Below, piece after piece: positions 54,595-63,562 of a stretch of 64,000 bases of DNA. How positions within the stretch are numbered: the stretch's first letter is position 1; the number at the start of each line of letters is the position of its first letter. The stretch is taken from assembly GCA_964565865.1 (NCBI GenBank), contig CAZMGM010000003.1:62001-126000 (forward strand), given 5' to 3'. The notes below the pieces were generated by a model that saw only the letters and a list, made by a program, of their open reading frames with translations, ran no database searches and was not told where the DNA came from. The stretch is from CBDAPI01 sp964565865 (lineage in GTDB: Bacteria > Acidobacteriota > UBA6911 > RPQK01 > CBDAPI01). The translations under genes and the position numbers were made by a program.

Positions 54595-55446
54595 ATGTTG
54601 AGGCTGACAATATGTCTGGTAGTGTTCATGAACGCCGGCTGGTCCACTCGGAGCCTGGGTGGCCAGCCGGAGTTTCACCATTTCCTGTATGTCTCGAACC
54701 GCAGAGTTGTGGCCCTAGAGCTCATTGATGAAACCGAGGCAATTCTCAACTACATTAACCTGGGACGCAATTATGAGCTCCTCGAGTCGAATAATCTGCT
54801 GATTCTCGATTCAGCCGGAAAAGGTTATCGGGGTCACCTGTTGAAACGAGACAAGGCGGACGATGGGGGCCAGATCTTCCAGGTTGCCGAGCTGTTTGCT
54901 CCCCGCGATTTCAGGGGCTATTCCGTAGTCGGTAACTTCCGTTTTCGGGTTTCCCCCAGATCTGCTTATCTCAGGGTTGGCTCCAAAGTGTTGGAACTGG
55001 CACCCCTGGATCCGGACGAGTTCGAGAGGCTTGCCGACTGGATAGGGAAGCTTAACCTGGAAACAGAGAATGCGACATTAGCCCTCTACGAGGCAGGCTT
55101 TCAGCATGGACTTGGACAGATTCTGAGTGCAGGTCAACTGGAAGCCTCTCCGGTTTCCAGTCTTCTGGAGAAAAGCGACGTTTTACCGCCGGTGGTGCTC
55201 AAAACTCCTGCACCCAGACTCCTACCCAGATTCAGCCATCTTCCCGATCCGGTAGTCGTTAGGGTTCGGCTCGAGCTGACGGCTAAGGGGGGCATTACGA
55301 ACCTGTCCGTGGAGGAGGGCGTGGACCCGGAGCTGGATCAGGTCGCGCTTGAAGTAGTGCGGAACTCCTGGGTCTTGCTCCCGGCTGTCTCTGGGGGAAA
55401 GACGATCCGGTCCGCAATGCTCGTGCGGGTCCAGTTTGCGCGGTAG
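54595..55446 (+). CDS. Exported protein with TonB-like C-terminal domain
   Basis: 283 residues from the ATG at 54595 (GGAGAG upstream); an ATG at 54562 is an alternative. After a signal or anchor segment there is a 150-residue domain I do not recognise (FHHFLYVSNRRVVALELID). The last 70 residues match the energy-transducer C-terminus: VVVRVRLELTAKGGITNLSV, then LDQVALEVVRNSWVLLPA and MLVRVQF. It may couple to an outer-membrane receptor, but it lacks the usual proline-rich linker, so the role is uncertain. Confidence 0.7.
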   Translation: MLRLTICLVVFMNAGWSTRSLGGQPEFHHFLYVSNRRVVALELIDETEAILNYINLGRNYELLESNNLLILDSAGKGYRGHLLKRDKADDGGQIFQVAELFAPRDFRGYSVVGNFRFRVSPRSAYLRVGSKVLELAPLDPDEFERLADWIGKLNLETENATLALYEAGFQHGLGQILSAGQLEASPVSSLLEKSDVLPPVVLKTPAPRLLPRFSHLPDPVVVRVRLELTAKGGITNLSVEEGVDPELDQVALEVVRNSWVLLPAVSGGKTIRSAMLVRVQFAR

Positions 55447-55623
55447 CCGCGGCCGATCAGATCGACGCATGAAGCAGCTCCGACGCTTCGCCATTCACAT
55501 TTCGGGTCGCCCTGCCGCTTCTGCCCGGCATTCCGACGCAATCTCCAAGCTGCAATCATCAACCGGAGAGATGGGGAAAAGTGGGAACCGACAGGGCGAA
55601 AAGGGCTGTGCTACCATGACGCG

Positions 55624-56271
55624 GTGCAAAACATCGATCTGGCCCAGACATTCATCACGCTGGCCGTTCTCCTCGTTTCCCTGACAATTCATGAGGCGGC
55701 GCATGCCTGGTCGGCGAGTGTTCTGGGAGACCCGACAGCCCGGGCTCTGGGTCGAGTTTCACTCAACCCTCTGGTTCATATCGACCCGGTCGGAACATTA
55801 TTTTTTCCCTTGATCGGCCTGATTTTCGGAGGGATGGTTTTCGGCTGGGCCAAGCCTGTTCCCGTCAACACACTGAATCTGAAGAGCCCTCGTAAGGACC
55901 ACCTTCTAATCGCTGCAGCCGGGCCGGTCAGCAACCTCCTTCAAGCCCTGTTCTGCCTCCTCGGATTGTACCTGCTGATGGGATTTTTCGGGCGCTATGA
56001 GGTTGCTTCCCACTCCGTCCTCCGTCCGCTCTTTGAGCTGTTCTACTGGGGTTTGATTCTGAATGTGATTCTGGCGGTCTTCAACCTGTTTCCGATTCCA
56101 CCACTGGATGGAAGCTGGATTCTGCAGGGGATTCTACCGGACAACCTGGCCAGGGCGATGGACTCCCTCCGACCTTATGGTTTCCTTCTGCTCCTGATGC
56201 TGCTGTTCGGTGGTGTCTTCGGCTCCGTGATTGGGCCTATCCTCGTCCGGGTACAACAGATGGTTCCCTAA
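55624..56271 (+). CDS. Site-2 protease family (M50) membrane protein
   Basis: 215 residues starting with GTG. Zinc motif in SLTIHEAAHAWSASVLGD and the second zinc-ligand motif in NLFPIPPLDGSWIL, within about five membrane helices. It is the short form without a PDZ domain, found widely in bacteria with unknown targets. Its TAA stop is directly joined to the left end of a repeat copy. Confidence 0.9.
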   Translation: MQNIDLAQTFITLAVLLVSLTIHEAAHAWSASVLGDPTARALGRVSLNPLVHIDPVGTLFFPLIGLIFGGMVFGWAKPVPVNTLNLKSPRKDHLLIAAAGPVSNLLQALFCLLGLYLLMGFFGRYEVASHSVLRPLFELFYWGLILNVILAVFNLFPIPPLDGSWILQGILPDNLARAMDSLRPYGFLLLLMLLFGGVFGSVIGPILVRVQQMVP

Positions 56272-56547
56272 CAGCCCGTGGTGAAAGTCCCTCGGGCCAC
56301 GTTGCGGGCGCCGTGGGTGTAGTTGCAAGGCGAACCTACGCAGGCCATGCTCAAGCATCGACGGGGCGGGGCAACGCAGTAGATTGACCTGCTTCGCCCG
56401 TAACCCGAAGGGCACCAGGAATTTGCGCCTGCTGGCTGTGTTTCTTGTTGTCGGAGATAACCAGCATCAACTTCCTCCTCCTGCCTGGCCAGCGAACGTA
56501 GTCCCCCTAGCGCTCGATCGGGCGCGACTCTTACCACGGACTGCTAG
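56271..56547 (+). repeat. MITE-like intergenic repeat, copy 3 (best preserved)
   Basis: 277 bp. The left end CAGCCCGTGGTGAAAGTCC and the right end ACTCTTACCACGGACTGCTAG are imperfect inverted repeats. Internal blocks match copies 1 and 2: AAGGCGAACC, CAGGCCATGCTCAAGCATCG, GCCCGTAACCCGAAGGGC, CTGGCTGTGTTTCTTGTTGT and AGCATCAACTTCCTCCT. No transposase. From 56548 to 56716 nothing further is recognised. Confidence 0.78.
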
Positions 56548-56716
56548 CTTCTCTCTTGACGTCTCCCTCGCTCTTACCTTTGTGTGTTTCATTTCTTTGG
56601 AACGCTATCAACCTTGCCGGAATCCGTAGATAGGCAGTCCAAGGGCCTGAAACTTTTCTCATTTACAGTGCCGTAACTTGCCATGGAGCAGCCGTTGGAT
56701 TTATAAAGCTGACCTC

Positions 56717-57703
56717 ATGAAGAAGCGAGTGTTCAGTGGCATGCGACCGACGGGACCTCTCCATCTGGGTCACCTGGTTGGCGCGCTCGACAACTGGGTT
56801 CAGATACAGGATGAATTCGACTGTGTCTACGGCATTGTCGACTGGCATGCTTTGACAACTGAATATCAGGAAGTTGGAGAGATTTCCCAAAACGTGGTTG
56901 AAATCGGTCTTGACTGGCTGGCTGCTGGGCTGGATCCGAAAAAGTCGATTCTGATGATTCAGTCCCTGGTTCCGGAACATGCCGAGTTGCAGCTTCTGTT
57001 TGGAATGATTTGCCCGGTGCCCTGGCTGGAACGCGTCCCGACATACAAGGAGCAGATCCAACAGCTCAAAGGCAAGGACCTTTCCACGTTTGGCTTTCTC
57101 GGGTATCCGTTGTTGCAGGCGGCCGACATTCTGATCTACAAAGGAGACGTCGTGCCGGTGGGAGAAGATCAAGTTTCGCACATTGAGCTCACCCGTGAAA
57201 TCGCCCGTCGCTTCAATTATCTTTTTGAGAACGTGTTCCCCGAGCCGCAAGCACGATTGACCCGGTCGCCGCGTTTGCCGGGCACCGACGGGCGAAAGAT
57301 GAGTAAGAGCTATGGTAATGAAATCCGGCTCTCGGACAACCCCAAAGAGATCAAAAAGAAAATCATGCCGATGGTAACCGACCCGGCTCGTGTGAGACGC
57401 ACCGACCCCGGCAACCCTGAGATCTGCCCTGTCTACGATCTGCACAAGGTCTTTACGGATGCTGCGAGGAAAAAATGGGTCGTCAAGGGTTGTACTTCGG
57501 CTGGAATTGGATGTTTTGACTGTAAGAAAGTCTTGTTGGAAGGGATGTTACCCCGGATCGAGCCGGTATCACGGCGCCGAAAGAAGTTACAGCGGGATCC
57601 CGGTTTGGTTTTGAAGGTCCTAAGGGAGGGCAGCTCCCGAGCCCGGGAAATTGCCCGGCAGACTCTGGAAGAGGCGCGTCAGGCCATGCAGTTAAAGTAT
57701 TAA
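56717..57703 (+). CDS. trpS: Tryptophanyl-tRNA synthetase
   Basis: 328 residues from the ATG at 56717. Class I signature PTGPLHLGHLVG (HIGH-like) near residue 10 and GRKMSKSYGN (KMSKS) near 195. GIVDWHALT and EDQVSHIELTREIARRFN bind substrate. It charges tRNA-Trp. The ribosome site is weak. scpA follows after 20 nt, so trpS heads the scpAB cluster. Confidence 0.95.
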   Translation: MKKRVFSGMRPTGPLHLGHLVGALDNWVQIQDEFDCVYGIVDWHALTTEYQEVGEISQNVVEIGLDWLAAGLDPKKSILMIQSLVPEHAELQLLFGMICPVPWLERVPTYKEQIQQLKGKDLSTFGFLGYPLLQAADILIYKGDVVPVGEDQVSHIELTREIARRFNYLFENVFPEPQARLTRSPRLPGTDGRKMSKSYGNEIRLSDNPKEIKKKIMPMVTDPARVRRTDPGNPEICPVYDLHKVFTDAARKKWVVKGCTSAGIGCFDCKKVLLEGMLPRIEPVSRRRKKLQRDPGLVLKVLREGSSRAREIARQTLEEARQAMQLKY

Positions 57704-57723
57704 CTGTCGGTCCGGCATTTCCC

Positions 57724-58470
57724 ATGGTGTCTCAAGCTGTTCCATTTTCGAAGCCTCGCCAGGGAGCTTTTGACTACAAGGTTCAGCTGGAAAATTTCGA
57801 GGGTCCTCTCGACCTTCTTCTCCACCTCATCCGGGTTCAAGAACTAGACATTTACGATATCCCCATCGCAACTGTTACCGATCAGTATCTTGACTATCTG
57901 CAGATGATGAAGGAGCTAAATGTCAACCTGGCCGGTGAGTATCTGGTTATAGCGTCGACGCTGATTCTCATCAAGTCGAGGACACTTTTGCCCGCCGATG
58001 TAGAGGCTGTCCAGGAAGGCGAAGCCGAGGATCCACGGACCGAGTTGGTAGAAAGGCTTTTGGAGCACGAGAAGTTCAAGAACGCGGCCCAGATGCTGTA
58101 TTCCAGAGAGACGGTAGAACTCGCCGTGTGGCCTAGGGGGGAGTCTGAATTTGAACAAGACGAAAAGGAGGCAGTCTCTGCAACTGTGTTCGATCTCGTC
58201 AAGGCATTCCATAACATGGTGGAGCGCTTCAAGGACAACATCACGGTGGAGGTGGAGCGAGAAACGGTGACGCTGGAAAGTAAAATTCGGGAAGTGCGAG
58301 GACTTCTCAGAGTCCAGAGCGAAGTGTTCTTTTCTTTTTTCTTTGAGAAAAGGCTGTCAAAGCGTCATCTAATCGTAACTTTTGTGGCCCTCCTGGAGTT
58401 GGTAAGGCTAAATGAGATCCGGCTGTTTCAGGAAGGTGTCTTTGAGGATATTCGAATCGTAATATGTTGA
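57724..58470 (+). CDS. scpA: Segregation and condensation protein A
   Basis: 248 residues. The kleisin N-terminus FEGPLDLLLHLIRVQELDIYD is typical, followed by YLVIASTLILIKSRTLLP. The C-terminal winged-helix region (LIVTFVALLELVRLNEIRLF) contacts the SMC head. It acts with ScpB and SMC in chromosome condensation. It overlaps scpB by 7 nt. Confidence 0.95.
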   Translation: MVSQAVPFSKPRQGAFDYKVQLENFEGPLDLLLHLIRVQELDIYDIPIATVTDQYLDYLQMMKELNVNLAGEYLVIASTLILIKSRTLLPADVEAVQEGEAEDPRTELVERLLEHEKFKNAAQMLYSRETVELAVWPRGESEFEQDEKEAVSATVFDLVKAFHNMVERFKDNITVEVERETVTLESKIREVRGLLRVQSEVFFSFFFEKRLSKRHLIVTFVALLELVRLNEIRLFQEGVFEDIRIVIC

Positions 58471-59003
58471 AAGAAGAGCTAAGCAATCAGCTTATTGCCA
58501 TTCTCTTTGCGGCCCGCAACCCAGTCACTACCCAGCAGCTGGGGAATGTTTTCACCGATCTCTCCGAAGTCGAGCTGAGGTGCGCTCTGGATGATCTGAG
58601 TCAGGAATTCAAGAATGTAATCCCCGCTATGGAAGTCCGGGAGGTAGCAGGAGGCTACCGGATCACGACGAGACCCGAGTACCACCAGATTGTGCGCTCG
58701 TATTTGAAGACCAAGCCGGCCGCCAAGCTGTCTCTAGCTGCGCTTGAAACGTTGTCGGTGATTGCCTACAGACAGCCAGTCACGCTCCCCGAGATCATGG
58801 AAATCAGGGGTATCAAGAACACGACGACGATTCGAACTCTTCTGGAGAAGCGTCTGATTGAAACGCGGGGGCGGCGGAAGGTAGTTGGGAAGCCAATCAT
58901 GTACGGTACGACGCGAGAATTTCTTCTCCACTTTGGCCTCGCTGACCTCCAAGATCTCCCCACTCTCGAAGAGTTCCAGGAGATTCTCGAGGGTATAGCA
59001 TAA
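58464..59003 (+). CDS. scpB: Segregation and condensation protein B
   Basis: 179 residues with two winged-helix domains. AALETLSVIAYRQPVTLPEI and IRGIKNTTTIRTLLEKRLIE are the family signature, followed by YGTTREFLLHFGLADLQDLP. It binds ScpA as a dimer. The ATG at 58464 overlaps the scpA stop. Confidence 0.95.
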   Translation: MLKEELSNQLIAILFAARNPVTTQQLGNVFTDLSEVELRCALDDLSQEFKNVIPAMEVREVAGGYRITTRPEYHQIVRSYLKTKPAAKLSLAALETLSVIAYRQPVTLPEIMEIRGIKNTTTIRTLLEKRLIETRGRRKVVGKPIMYGTTREFLLHFGLADLQDLPTLEEFQEILEGIA

Positions 59004-59203
59004 GTTGATGCAAAGCGTTCCGTAACAACTTTTTTGCTGTGGCTGTTGCGGGCCGTTTCCTCGTCGGCGCTTGTCAACGATTCTCAATTGTCGACTCTGT
59101 GGCTGCCCCCCAGAAAAGACCATCCATCTGCGATTCGAAGAGTTATTCCCAGAGTTCAGCGGTAGTATCTATAATGAGTATTTCGAACTCGTCTCAAAGC
59201 CCT

Positions 59204-59225
59204 GACTTTCACCACGGGCTGCGAG
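59204..59225 (+). repeat. Solo terminal sequence of the MITE-like repeat
   Basis: ACTTTCACCACGGGCTGCGAG matches the repeat's end consensus closely, but alone. It lies 20 bp before the pseudouridine synthase start, in the gap after scpB. Confidence 0.5.
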
Positions 59226-59245
59226 CCCATGCTCCGTTCAGGCGA

Positions 59246-59965
59246 ATGGAAAGACTGCAGAAGATCATAGCGCGTGCAGGGGTGGCTTCCCGCCGTCAGG
59301 CGGAAGAGTTGATCCTTGCCGGAAAAGTCCGGGTCAACGGCCGGCGTGTCCATAAACTTGGGGTCTGCGCTGATCCTCAACGGGACTACATCAAGCTTGA
59401 TGGGAAGCTGATCCGGGCCCAGAGACTCGAGTACTATGCCCTCAACAAGCCGCGGAAAGTCCTCAGCTCGGTGCGAGATGACAAGGGGCGTAGGGTAGTC
59501 GTCGATTTGCTGAGCGCAAGGGTCCGCATCTATCCGGTCGGACGGCTTGACTACGACAGTGAAGGTCTCATGCTCTTGACCAATGACGGTGAGCTGAGTC
59601 GGCAGCTCACCAGGGCCGGCGGGGTAGAAAAACATTATCGAATCAAGGTGAGGGGGAAACCGTCCGGGAAACACCTGAATCTGTTACGACGGGGTATTCG
59701 ACTGGTCGGGAAGCGGTTGGAGCCCTGCTCCATCAAAATCTTGAAAGAAGGGAACAACTCCTGGCTGGCCGTCAGCCTCAAGCAGGGTAAGAATCGACAG
59801 ATTCGACGAATGTTCGGCCATATTCATCACCCAGTAATGCGCCTTCGGCGCGTCTCGATCGGATCTCTTAGCCTGGGTGGATTGAAACCGGGGGAATCCA
59901 GGAGATTGTCCACCAGGGAAGTCAGGAATCTGTACGGGGAGTCTTCTCTAAAGTATCGGTCTTGA
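59246..59965 (+). CDS. RluB/RsuA-type pseudouridine synthase
   Basis: 239 residues from the ATG at 59246. An S4 domain (LQKIIARAGVASRRQAEELI) precedes the catalytic domain, whose aspartate is in YPVGRLDYDSEGLMLLTNDG; KQGKNRQIRRMFGHI is the late motif. Together with scpA and scpB it forms a well-known conserved cluster. The frame is open to 59039, but the extension crosses the solo repeat end. The C-terminus overlaps the convergent xdhC-like gene by 44 nt. Confidence 0.93.
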   Translation: MERLQKIIARAGVASRRQAEELILAGKVRVNGRRVHKLGVCADPQRDYIKLDGKLIRAQRLEYYALNKPRKVLSSVRDDKGRRVVVDLLSARVRIYPVGRLDYDSEGLMLLTNDGELSRQLTRAGGVEKHYRIKVRGKPSGKHLNLLRRGIRLVGKRLEPCSIKILKEGNNSWLAVSLKQGKNRQIRRMFGHIHHPVMRLRRVSIGSLSLGGLKPGESRRLSTREVRNLYGESSLKYRS

Positions 59966-60797
59966 CGCGGTTAAGATAGTTGTGGATGAACATTTGCTTA
60001 GGACTAAGTTGGTGTTCCCCTTTGCGGATGGCTATGAGTTCGGCTGCCACGCTAACCGCGATTTCTCCAGGAGTCTCGGAGCCGATGTCTACTCCGATGG
60101 GTGCGTACAGATGACCAAAGTGCTCGGGTGGGTAACCTTTCTCCAGAAGGTTGTCCACTAACAGCTTGATTTTTCGCCTGCTTCCGATCAGTCCAGTATA
60201 TTGGACCTGCTGTGCAAGGGCTGTTTCCAAAGCCTGTTGATCGTGTTTGTGTCCGCGCGTGACGACCAGAATAAAGCTGTCCGGCATCAGGTTTAAATCA
60301 TCGAGATTTTGTTCAAAAGGGCGGGCTAGGCGTCGCTCCGCCCCGGGAAATCGGTCCTCGGTCACAAAGTCTTCCCGGTCGTCGATGACGGTGACACGGA
60401 AATCAACTCGGACGGTAAGCTGGCAGATTGCCTGGCCGACGTGTCCCGCTCCCAGAATGACCAGCTGATTTCTGGTCATGATCGGCTCGACGAAGATTTC
60501 AACTCGACCGCCGCAGACCAGGCCGTCTTCCTCCACATCTTCATCGGTCATCTGATAGTCGAGCATCTGTGTGCGGCCTGTTTCGATGACCTCCTCCGCC
60601 GCCTGCCAGACTTGAGCCTCCACACACCCTCCCCCGATGGATCCTACGGAAGTTCCGTCTCGTCGGATCAGCATTTTGGCAGCATCCTTCCGAGGAGTAC
60701 TCCCCGTACGGCGGACGATGGTTGCCAGGGCGGCCGGCTCTCCTCCTCGGCGGAGACGCACAATTTCTTCGTAAAGGTCGGTCTTCTTGCTCACCAT
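59922..60797 (-). CDS. XdhC/CoxI-family protein
   Basis: 291 residues from the ATG at 60797. The N-terminal XdhC/CoxI domain (ALATIVRRTGSTPRKDAAKM, GSIGGGCVEAQVW) and a C-terminal Rossmann domain (LVILGAGHVGQAI, YTGLIGSRRK) are both present. Such proteins insert sulfurated molybdenum cofactor into xanthine dehydrogenase-like enzymes. No molybdoenzyme gene is adjacent. Confidence 0.88.
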   Translation of the reverse strand: MVSKKTDLYEEIVRLRRGGEPAALATIVRRTGSTPRKDAAKMLIRRDGTSVGSIGGGCVEAQVWQAAEEVIETGRTQMLDYQMTDEDVEEDGLVCGGRVEIFVEPIMTRNQLVILGAGHVGQAICQLTVRVDFRVTVIDDREDFVTEDRFPGAERRLARPFEQNLDDLNLMPDSFILVVTRGHKHDQQALETALAQQVQYTGLIGSRRKIKLLVDNLLEKGYPPEHFGHLYAPIGVDIGSETPGEIAVSVAAELIAIRKGEHQLSPKQMFIHNYLNRVKTDTLEKTPRTDS

Positions 60798-60943
60798 CTC
60801 TTGTCCTGCTTCTTGCTTCCGGTAGAAGCAACTTCCTGGAGTGCGGAAAGCCGGCCTTCCATGCCTTGGAGTCCCCACTCCAAGTTCTACTCCCCAGGGG
60901 TTGCTCGTCAGCCGGTCCGGTTCACAACGACTAGCTCACAGAA

Positions 60944-60979
60944 CTAGCAGCCCGAGCGACTTCTGCAACGAACTGCTAG
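60944..60979. repeat. Fused short ends of the MITE-like repeat
   Basis: The 36 bp begin CTAGCAGCCC (left-end form) and finish ACGAACTGCTAG (right-end form), as if the interior had been lost. A weaker match, TTCACAACGACTAG, lies just before at 60921-60934. The terminal CTAG contains the stop codon of the symporter gene. Confidence 0.5.
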
Positions 60980-62445
60980 TGTTTCACCTCCATGGGCTCG
61001 ACTGCAACTGCTTGAAGGTCGTCAGCAGCATAAGCCTTGTGCGTTACTCTGGCCACCACACCACTGAGGAGAATCAAGGCGATTAAGTTCGGAAATGCCA
61101 TAGCGGCGTTGCAGATGTCTCCTATGTTTTTGACAATGGGGGCACTGGGTCCTGTGAAGAGCGTACCGGCAAAAAGCAGAATGACAAAGAGAGCTCGATA
61201 CGGTTTAACAATCTTGATCCCGAACAAGTATTCGGCGCAAATTTGCCCGTAGTAGCTCCACCCGATGAGCGTGGTGAAACCAAATATGAGTGACGCTAAC
61301 ACGACGACATTCCCCCCCCAGCCGGAAATCGCGGAGGGCATTCCCCGGTTGAAGGCCTCGACGGTTAGATTAGAGTCCCCCAGCCCCTGGTCACCAGCCA
61401 GAAAAGTGGCTTGCTGATAAGCGCCGGATACGGTTATTGTGATCGCGGTCAGGGAACACACGACGATTGTATCGATAAAGGTCCCCATCATTGCAATGCT
61501 TCCCTGGCGGACCGGGAACCTAGTTCTGGCTGCGCCGTGGGCAATCGCTGCGCTCCCCATGCCGGACTCGTTGGAGAGGATTCCCCGTGCCACGCCGAAG
61601 CGCATGGCCTGTTGAATCGAGATACCGACTGCACCTCCGAATACGGCTTTTGGACTGAACGCGGACTGGAGAATCATCATGATGGCGGCGGGTACCTGAG
61701 TCAGATTGGTGAGAATGACGAGGAGTGCCCCGGCGAAATAAAATACGATCATTAACGGGACCAGTCGCTCCGCCACCGCGCCGATCCTCTTGATCCCTCC
61801 CAGAATTACGAGTCCGACTAGGAGACTGATCAAAACCCCCATCACCCACGGCTGTACACCCCACTGTTGCTCGGCGGCCAGGGCAATCTGCTGCGACTGG
61901 AACATATTGCCGGTTCCGAAAAGCGTTGCGATTCCTCCGCAGACAGCAAAAAAAACACCCAGAACGGTACCCAGCCGTCCTTGGATTCCATACTTGCAGT
62001 AATACATGGGACCGCCGGCCATGGTCCCGTCTTCCATTTTGACCCGGAACTGGATCGCCAGGACAGCCTCGGCATATTTGGTCGCCATTCCGACCACAGC
62101 AGTCAGCCACATCCAGAAGGCGGCCCCTGGTCCTCCAGTCGCGATGGCGGTGGCGACGCCGGCGATGTTGCCGTTCCCCACTGTTGCTGAGAGGGCGGTC
62201 ATCAGCGACTGCACGGGGCTGATGTCTCCTTCCCCCTCTCCGGAGCTGCCCTTTCCCAGGGCTCCAGAAAGCACTAGCCGCAAGGCCTTTCTAAAGTACC
62301 GAAACTGAACGAATCCCGTGATGATCGTTAGTAGGAGACCGGTTCCAAAAAGAAGAATCACCATTGGAGGCCCCCAGATCCAGTCGGAAACAGTCCCGGT
62401 CAGGGAAAGCAGAGTCTCGGTCAGGGAATCCATGTCGTCTCCCAA
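60976..62445 (-). CDS. Sodium:alanine symporter family (AGCS) transporter
   Basis: 489 residues with about ten membrane helices. Family signature ALSATVGNGNIAGVATAIA, then GGPMYYCKYGI, and GILSNESGMGSAAIAHGAA. It imports alanine or glycine with sodium. An in-frame ATG four codons in is an alternative start. The stop lies in the repeat end. It follows the GT2 gene by 16 nt on the same strand. Confidence 0.92.
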   Translation of the reverse strand: MGDDMDSLTETLLSLTGTVSDWIWGPPMVILLFGTGLLLTIITGFVQFRYFRKALRLVLSGALGKGSSGEGEGDISPVQSLMTALSATVGNGNIAGVATAIATGGPGAAFWMWLTAVVGMATKYAEAVLAIQFRVKMEDGTMAGGPMYYCKYGIQGRLGTVLGVFFAVCGGIATLFGTGNMFQSQQIALAAEQQWGVQPWVMGVLISLLVGLVILGGIKRIGAVAERLVPLMIVFYFAGALLVILTNLTQVPAAIMMILQSAFSPKAVFGGAVGISIQQAMRFGVARGILSNESGMGSAAIAHGAARTRFPVRQGSIAMMGTFIDTIVVCSLTAITITVSGAYQQATFLAGDQGLGDSNLTVEAFNRGMPSAISGWGGNVVVLASLIFGFTTLIGWSYYGQICAEYLFGIKIVKPYRALFVILLFAGTLFTGPSAPIVKNIGDICNAAMAFPNLIALILLSGVVARVTHKAYAADDLQAVAVEPMEVKH

Positions 62446-62461
62446 TGCCTGCCTGCGGCCT

Positions 62462-63475
62462 TTATTGGCGGTTTCTTCTTCGGAGGATGTAGGTTGGCTT
62501 GCCCTGGGACTCGTGGTAGGTACGGGCTATGAGCTCACACATGAGTCCCGAAAGGAACAGCTGTACTCCCACCAGGAACAGGAAAACCGCCAGAAGGAGG
62601 AGGGGGTTTCGATGAGCTTTAACAGCTTCGAAAAACTTCTGATAGAGTGTTATCCCCGAGAGCAGGATCCCGACCAGAAATGCAACCATTCCCAGACCCC
62701 CGAAGACATACATCGGCTTGGTGGAGTACCTGGCAAGAAACATGACGGTGAGCAGGTCGAGCGGTACTTTGAGGGTGCGCGCCAGGCCGTATTTCGATTG
62801 CCCGTGAGCTCGTGGCCGGTGGGCTACGGAGATTTCGGTGACCCGGGCGCCAGCCCAGACAGCATAGACGGGAATGAAGCGGTGCATTTCACCGTAAAGA
62901 CGAAAATGAGCTGTGACGTCACGGCGGTAGCCCTTCAAGGTGCAGCCGTAATCGTGCAACTTCAAACCGCTAGAGTAACTGATGATCCAGTTAGCCGCCC
63001 GGGAGAGAAGAGTGCGCAGGAATGAGTCCCGGCGGGGGTTCCGCCAGCAGCTCACCATGTCGTAGCCCTCCTCCAGTTTGCTCAGTATTTTGGGAATGTC
63101 TGCCGGATCGTTTTGTAGATCGGCGTCCAATGGTATCAGGATTTTGCCTCGCGCCTGTTCGAACCCTGCCGCCATAGCGGCTGTCTGGCCGAAGTTTCGA
63201 ACAAACTCGATAACCCGGACCCGAGTGTCCGATGTTTCCAGTTCTTTTAGGATCTGGAGGCTTCCATCCGTGCTGCCGTCGTCTACCATGAGAATCTCAC
63301 AGGATTTATCCAGACGGCTCAGCGTGTGGACTAGACTCTCGTAGAGAGGGCGCAGGCTCTCTGCCTCGTTGAAGACCGGAATCAGGATCGAAAGGTCCAG
63401 GGTCGCCGGGGCAATGTGCCTCCTGGGCGCCGCTGGGGCAACAGGTTCTCCGGCGTCTTTCTTCATCTTGAGCAC
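62462..63475 (-). CDS. Polyprenyl-phosphate glycosyltransferase (DPM/GtrB-like GT2)
   Basis: 337 residues. GT-A domain with LSILIPVFNEAESL, MVDDGSTDGSL, PLDADLQNDPADIP and YGCTLKGYRRDV; two C-terminal membrane helices (about 240-265 and 285-310). This layout is that of ArnC/GtrB enzymes that load a sugar on undecaprenyl phosphate at the inner membrane. The GT39-like gene just upstream in transcription would use such a donor. The start may be the ATG at 63475 or 63466. Confidence 0.9.
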   Translation of the reverse strand: MLKMKKDAGEPVAPAAPRRHIAPATLDLSILIPVFNEAESLRPLYESLVHTLSRLDKSCEILMVDDGSTDGSLQILKELETSDTRVRVIEFVRNFGQTAAMAAGFEQARGKILIPLDADLQNDPADIPKILSKLEEGYDMVSCWRNPRRDSFLRTLLSRAANWIISYSSGLKLHDYGCTLKGYRRDVTAHFRLYGEMHRFIPVYAVWAGARVTEISVAHRPRAHGQSKYGLARTLKVPLDLLTVMFLARYSTKPMYVFGGLGMVAFLVGILLSGITLYQKFFEAVKAHRNPLLLLAVFLFLVGVQLFLSGLMCELIARTYHESQGKPTYILRRRNRQ

Positions 63476-63489
63476 CAGAGTATACCGTT

Positions 63490-63562
63490 GAAGGTCGACA
63501 GTTGACAGTGGACAGTTAGTGGTTGAGAGCTGGCCTTCTATTTTTAACTTTTAACTTTTAAC
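63490..63562. repeat. Two heptad-phased arrays
   Basis: First array: GAAGGTC, GACAGTT, GACAGTG, GACAGTT, AGTGGTT, GAGAGCT (63490-63531). Second: three perfect TTTTAAC units (63542-63562), which run into the end of the next gene. The two are separated by 10 bp, so they are not in the same phase. Confidence 0.65.

Noticed and set aside
56268..56537. Antisense frames within the repeat copies that share peptides such as ETQPAGAN and SMACVGSP
   Set aside because: The similarity follows from DNA homology of the repeat. Starts and ends are not conserved, substitutions are not codon-like, and no domain is recognisable.
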